Assembly: GCA_027704905.1 (NCBI GenBank)
Contig: CM051001.1
Location: 29,262,170-29,326,169, forward strand
Length of the DNA: 64,000 nucleotides
Source: Muraenolepis orangiensis
Taxonomy: Eukaryota > Chordata > Actinopteri > Gadiformes > Muraenolepididae
Direction: 5' to 3'
Shown: positions 61,346 to 64,000 of the stretch, in pieces
Position numbering within the stretch: position 1 is the first letter of the stretch
Layout of the letters: each line of letters starts with the position of its first letter
Translations under genes and position numbers: made by a program
Notes under the pieces: generated by a model
The model's input: the letters and a program-made list of their open reading frames with translations, nothing else
The model's database searches: none
Told to the model about the DNA's origin: nothing

Positions 61346-62035
61346 TGTGGGGTGTAGCCGGGGGGAGGTGGGCCTGGCCTGGGGTGTAGCAGGGGGGAGG
61401 TGGGCCTGGCCTGGGGTGTAGGAGGGGGAGGTGGGCCTGGCCTGGGGTGTAGCAGGGGGGAGGTGGGCCTGGCCTGGGGTGTAGCAGGGGGGAGGTGGGC
61501 CTGGCCTGGGGTGTAGCCGGGGGGGAGGTGGGCCTGGCCTGGGGTGTAGCAGGGGGAGGTGGGCCTGGCCTGGGTGTAGCAGGGGGAGGTGGGCCTGGCC
61601 TGGGGTGTAGCAGGGGGGAGGTGGGCCTGGCCTGGGTGTAGCCGGGGGGAGGTGGCCTGGCCTGGGTGTAGCAGGGGGGAGGTGGGCCTGGCCTGGGGTG
61701 TAGCAGGGGGGAGGTGGGCCTGGCCTGGGGTGTAGCCGGGGGGAGGTGGGCCTGGCCTGGGGTGTAGCAGGGGGGAGGTGGGCCTGGCCTGGGGTGTAGC
61801 AGGGGGGAGGTGGGCCTGGCCTGGGGTGTAGCAGGGGGGAGGTGGGCCTGGCCTGGGGTGTAGCCGGGGGGAGGTGGGCCTGGCCTGGGGTGTAGCAGGG
61901 GGGAGGTGGGCCTGGCCTGGGGTGTAGCAGGGGGGAGGTGGGCCTGGCCTGGGGTGTAGCAGGGGGGAGGTGGGCCTGGCCTGGGGTGTAGCAGGGGGAG
62001 GTGGGCCTGGCCTGGGGTGTAGGAGGATATCCTCT
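61346..62035. repeat. 33-bp GC-rich minisatellite, about 21 copies
   Basis: Units of GGGGTGTAGCAGGGGGGAGG / TGGGCCTGGCCTG with C/A variation (GTAGCC or GTAGCA) and 1-2-bp deletions. Because 33 is divisible by 3, the minus strand keeps a long Pro-rich frame with 11-residue periodicity (QARPTSPLLHP type, 255 codons). That frame is an artefact: 1-bp indels between copies shift it between registers without stopping it. Confidence 0.95.
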
Positions 62036-62039
62036 GGGT

Positions 62040-62930
62040 GAGACATAGGTATGAAGCTGGAGGTTTCTAGATTCTTATTGAGGTGTGGAGGCTTTAGATT
62101 CTGCCAGTGTACTTTCTAAACATGCTTGGATAATCTTCCGAAGGGACCTCATATCAAGGAGAGCTCTTTGTTTTGTCCTGACAACAGGGCTTAATGCAGC
62201 GTTCACACAGTGCCGATTATGGCTCCCGTTTGAGATCAGACACACGAAAAATTAGATTACTATCCTCAATGATCTGGAATGTCCTATCATTGTCTGAACG
62301 CAGTTGCATACGTTGGTAACAGAGTCCTACGGATCGGGAAAGGTCCAAAGAGGTCGGCCAAGCACTCCTGACAATATAGTGCGTCCCATAACATTCGGGA
62401 AACTCAGCCGTTTTTGTCTAGTCGGATTACAATCATGACTATGTCGTGACAATGTCCTGTGTTGTCTGGACGGTGTCCTGTGGATCGGGACGCGGTCGTG
62501 ATGAACGGGCATGATTTGGAGAATTTTTTCATAGCCGTTTCTTGCCGATTGAGTCCAGATTGCGAATGCGAATCGGGACGCTGTCGGGACCGATTCAGTC
62601 ATTATTTACCATGCGGAAGATACAAGTCAAATCATTGACTTGTATCATTTGGATTGAGAACGGGAGAATCGGGACGAATTTGGCTAGAAACGGCTGAATC
62701 AGGAAGCTTCCTGAACAATATCTGATTGCTGTCGTGATTAAATTAATGTTTTTACAAATTTCCTGAATGTGTGACTGAGGCTTAAAGAAGTATTTTCTAT
62801 CCACGCGGTCCACTAAGGTAGCTCTTAGTGCAACGCTAAAACTCTGCACTACGTCAGGGACAGTGCAGTCTGAACCTTTCCACAGGCTGAATTTTTTGGA
62901 TGGCAGGGAACCGACCTGTAGCCCCTTAGT
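62040..62930. other. No gene; transposon-like GATCGGGA motifs
   Basis: Repeated ATCGGGACG-type motifs in both orientations around 62330-62700 suggest subterminal repeats of a DNA transposon, but I could not define termini or a target duplication. Confidence 0.4.
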
Positions 62931-62934
62931 CATT

Positions 62935-64000
62935 TACATTTTACATTTACATTTAGGGCATTTGGCAGACGCTTTTATCCAAAGCGACTTACAAGGTGTA
63001 CATTAGTTGAAGCAGACAATAGCATAACACTGGGGTACGCAAACATATAAATACAGCAGTTCACAAGTATTCATATTGACAAGATGAATAACACAATTTC
63101 GTACTGCTAGGTCACCTGCTTAAGTAGCTGTGATAAGAGCGTGTTAACAACATTAAGGACATACACTTGCTAACATATACAACATGCTAAGAGCTATTAA
63201 TGTCAGGACTTAAGCAAGTTTAGGGGTTTCACAAAGGAGAGTCCAGGTGGACTCTGAACAGGTGGGTCTTGAGTCTCTTGCGGAAGCTGGCGAGGGACTC
63301 TGCCGTCCTGACATGAGACGGGAGTTCATTCCACCACTGTGGGGCCAGAGCCGTGAAGAGCTGGGTTTTGGACGAGCGATGTTTGGTTGACCTTAGTGAA
63401 GGTCGAACAAGTCGCCTGGCAGAAGTTGAGCGGAGCGCTCTGGCTGGGATGTAGGGTTTGACCAACGCCTGGAGGTAGGCCGGGGCAGTTCCATTGACTG
63501 CCCTAAAGGTCAGCACCAGAATCTTGAATTTGATGCGAGCATTTACCAGAAGCCAGTGGAGTTCGCGGAAGAGAGGGGTCACGTGGGAGAATTTCGGTAG
63601 GTTGAATACCAGGCGTGCTGCTGCGTTCTGGATGCGTTGGAGGGGCTTGGTTGCAGAGGCGGGGAGTCCCGCCAGGAGAGAGTTGCAGTAGTCGAGGCGG
63701 GTGATGACGAGCGCTTGGACCAGGATCTGGGCCGCTTCACGTGTGAGGAAGGGCCGGATCCTGCGGATGTTGTAGAGGGCAATTCTGCAAGATCGGGCCA
63801 CCGCGGTGACGTTGGCATTGCAGGACAGCTGGTCATCTACCACCACACCAAGGTCTCTTGTTGTGGTTGAGGGGGAGACTTGGGTGTTCTCGATGGTGAC
63901 CAGTAGGTCCATCTGAGGGCAGTCTTTCCCCGGTATGAAGAGGAGCTCAGTCTTGTCAAGGTTGAGCTTCAGGTGGTTGGCGGCTGTCCATCTGCTGATG
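62935..64000 (-). mobile_element. L2/UnaL2-like LINE, 3' part, continues off window
   Basis: Minus strand: an open ORF2 end from the window edge to 63229, a 3' UTR, then the tail TAAGTCGCTTTGGATAAAAG / CGTCTGCCAAATGCCC ending in AAATGTAAATGTAAAATG repeats at 62935. The CGCTTT-GGATA-AAAGCG hairpin is the reverse-transcriptase recognition element known from eel UnaL2. The absence of stops in this segment marks a younger copy than the LINE at 5219. Confidence 0.88.
63229..64000 (-). CDS. LINE ORF2 C-terminal region (partial, 5' end outside)
   Basis: The frame is open across the whole 772 bp to the window edge. Motifs in order: NHLKLNLDKTELLFIPGKD, TTRDLGVVVDDQLSCNANV, YNIRRIRPFLTREAAQILVQ, LVITRLDYCNSLLAGLPASA, RIQNAAARLVFNLPKFSHVT and ELHWLLVNARIKFKILVLTF, ending HLFRVHLDSPL. 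These are the palm/thumb and C-terminal connection of L2-type reverse transcriptases. The YADD box would lie just outside the window. It is not a host gene. Confidence 0.9.
   Translation of the reverse strand, partial: ISRWTAANHLKLNLDKTELLFIPGKDCPQMDLLVTIENTQVSPSTTTRDLGVVVDDQLSCNANVTAVARSCRIALYNIRRIRPFLTREAAQILVQALVITRLDYCNSLLAGLPASATKPLQRIQNAAARLVFNLPKFSHVTPLFRELHWLLVNARIKFKILVLTFRAVNGTAPAYLQALVKPYIPARALRSTSARRLVRPSLRSTKHRSSKTQLFTALAPQWWNELPSHVRTAESLASFRKRLKTHLFRVHLDSPL

Noticed and set aside
61279..62046. 255-codon proline-rich protein
   Set aside because: 33-bp minisatellite artefact; indels shift register without stops.

Overview
The window looks like teleost fish nuclear DNA. It combines long vertebrate-type introns, very dense (CA)n and (CT)n microsatellites, tRNA-derived SINEs, L2 and Rex1-group LINEs, hAT-like DNA transposons and a Gypsy-type LTR. 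The extreme short-tandem-repeat load resembles gadiform (cod-family) genomes, but that placement is only a guess.

One host gene was recognised: the 5' part of a testican gene (SPOCK family, closest to SPOCK1), read on the minus strand. It was assembled from intron-split pieces with matching splice sites and codon phases. Exons in transcription order are a probable noncoding exon 1 ending at 59700; exon 2 (59299-59147, start codon, signal peptide, testican N-terminal motif); exon 3 (28246-28201); exon 4 (12936-12822); exon 5 (11860-11728); and exon 6 (11131-11011). Exons 4-6 encode the follistatin/Kazal-like module. The SPARC-type calcium-binding, thyroglobulin and acidic C-terminal exons are expected left of position 1. 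Introns 1-5 are about 0.4, 30.9, 15.3, 1.0 and 0.6 kb.

Intron 3 holds two unannotated, phase-compatible candidate alternative exons. One is a 78-nt cassette (22983-22906). The other is a terminal exon starting at 25949 whose stop codon overlaps an AATAAA. Both have (TG)n tracts on the sense strand just upstream of the acceptor, and exon 2 has one just downstream of its donor. Intron 2 contains a recursive-splice-like AG|GTAAGT site at 42845/42846.

Layout by region: 1-11 kb (intron 6) has microsatellites and a decayed L2-like LINE inserted in a (GGAGA)n tract. 11-28 kb has exons 6-3, SINEs, minisatellites and a polypyrimidine array flanked by perfect 33-bp inverted repeats. 28-59 kb (intron 2) has a cluster of nested hAT elements with 8-bp target duplications, two 223-bp fold-back palindromes, a Rex1-group LINE split by a 1.4-kb terminal-inverted-repeat element, and a Gypsy 5' LTR. 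59-64 kb has the testican 5' end, a promoter-proximal (CT)n tract, a SINE, an LTR, a 33-bp GC-rich minisatellite and a younger L2/UnaL2-like LINE running off the right edge.

All boundaries were read by eye. Families were assigned from remembered motifs, not database searches.
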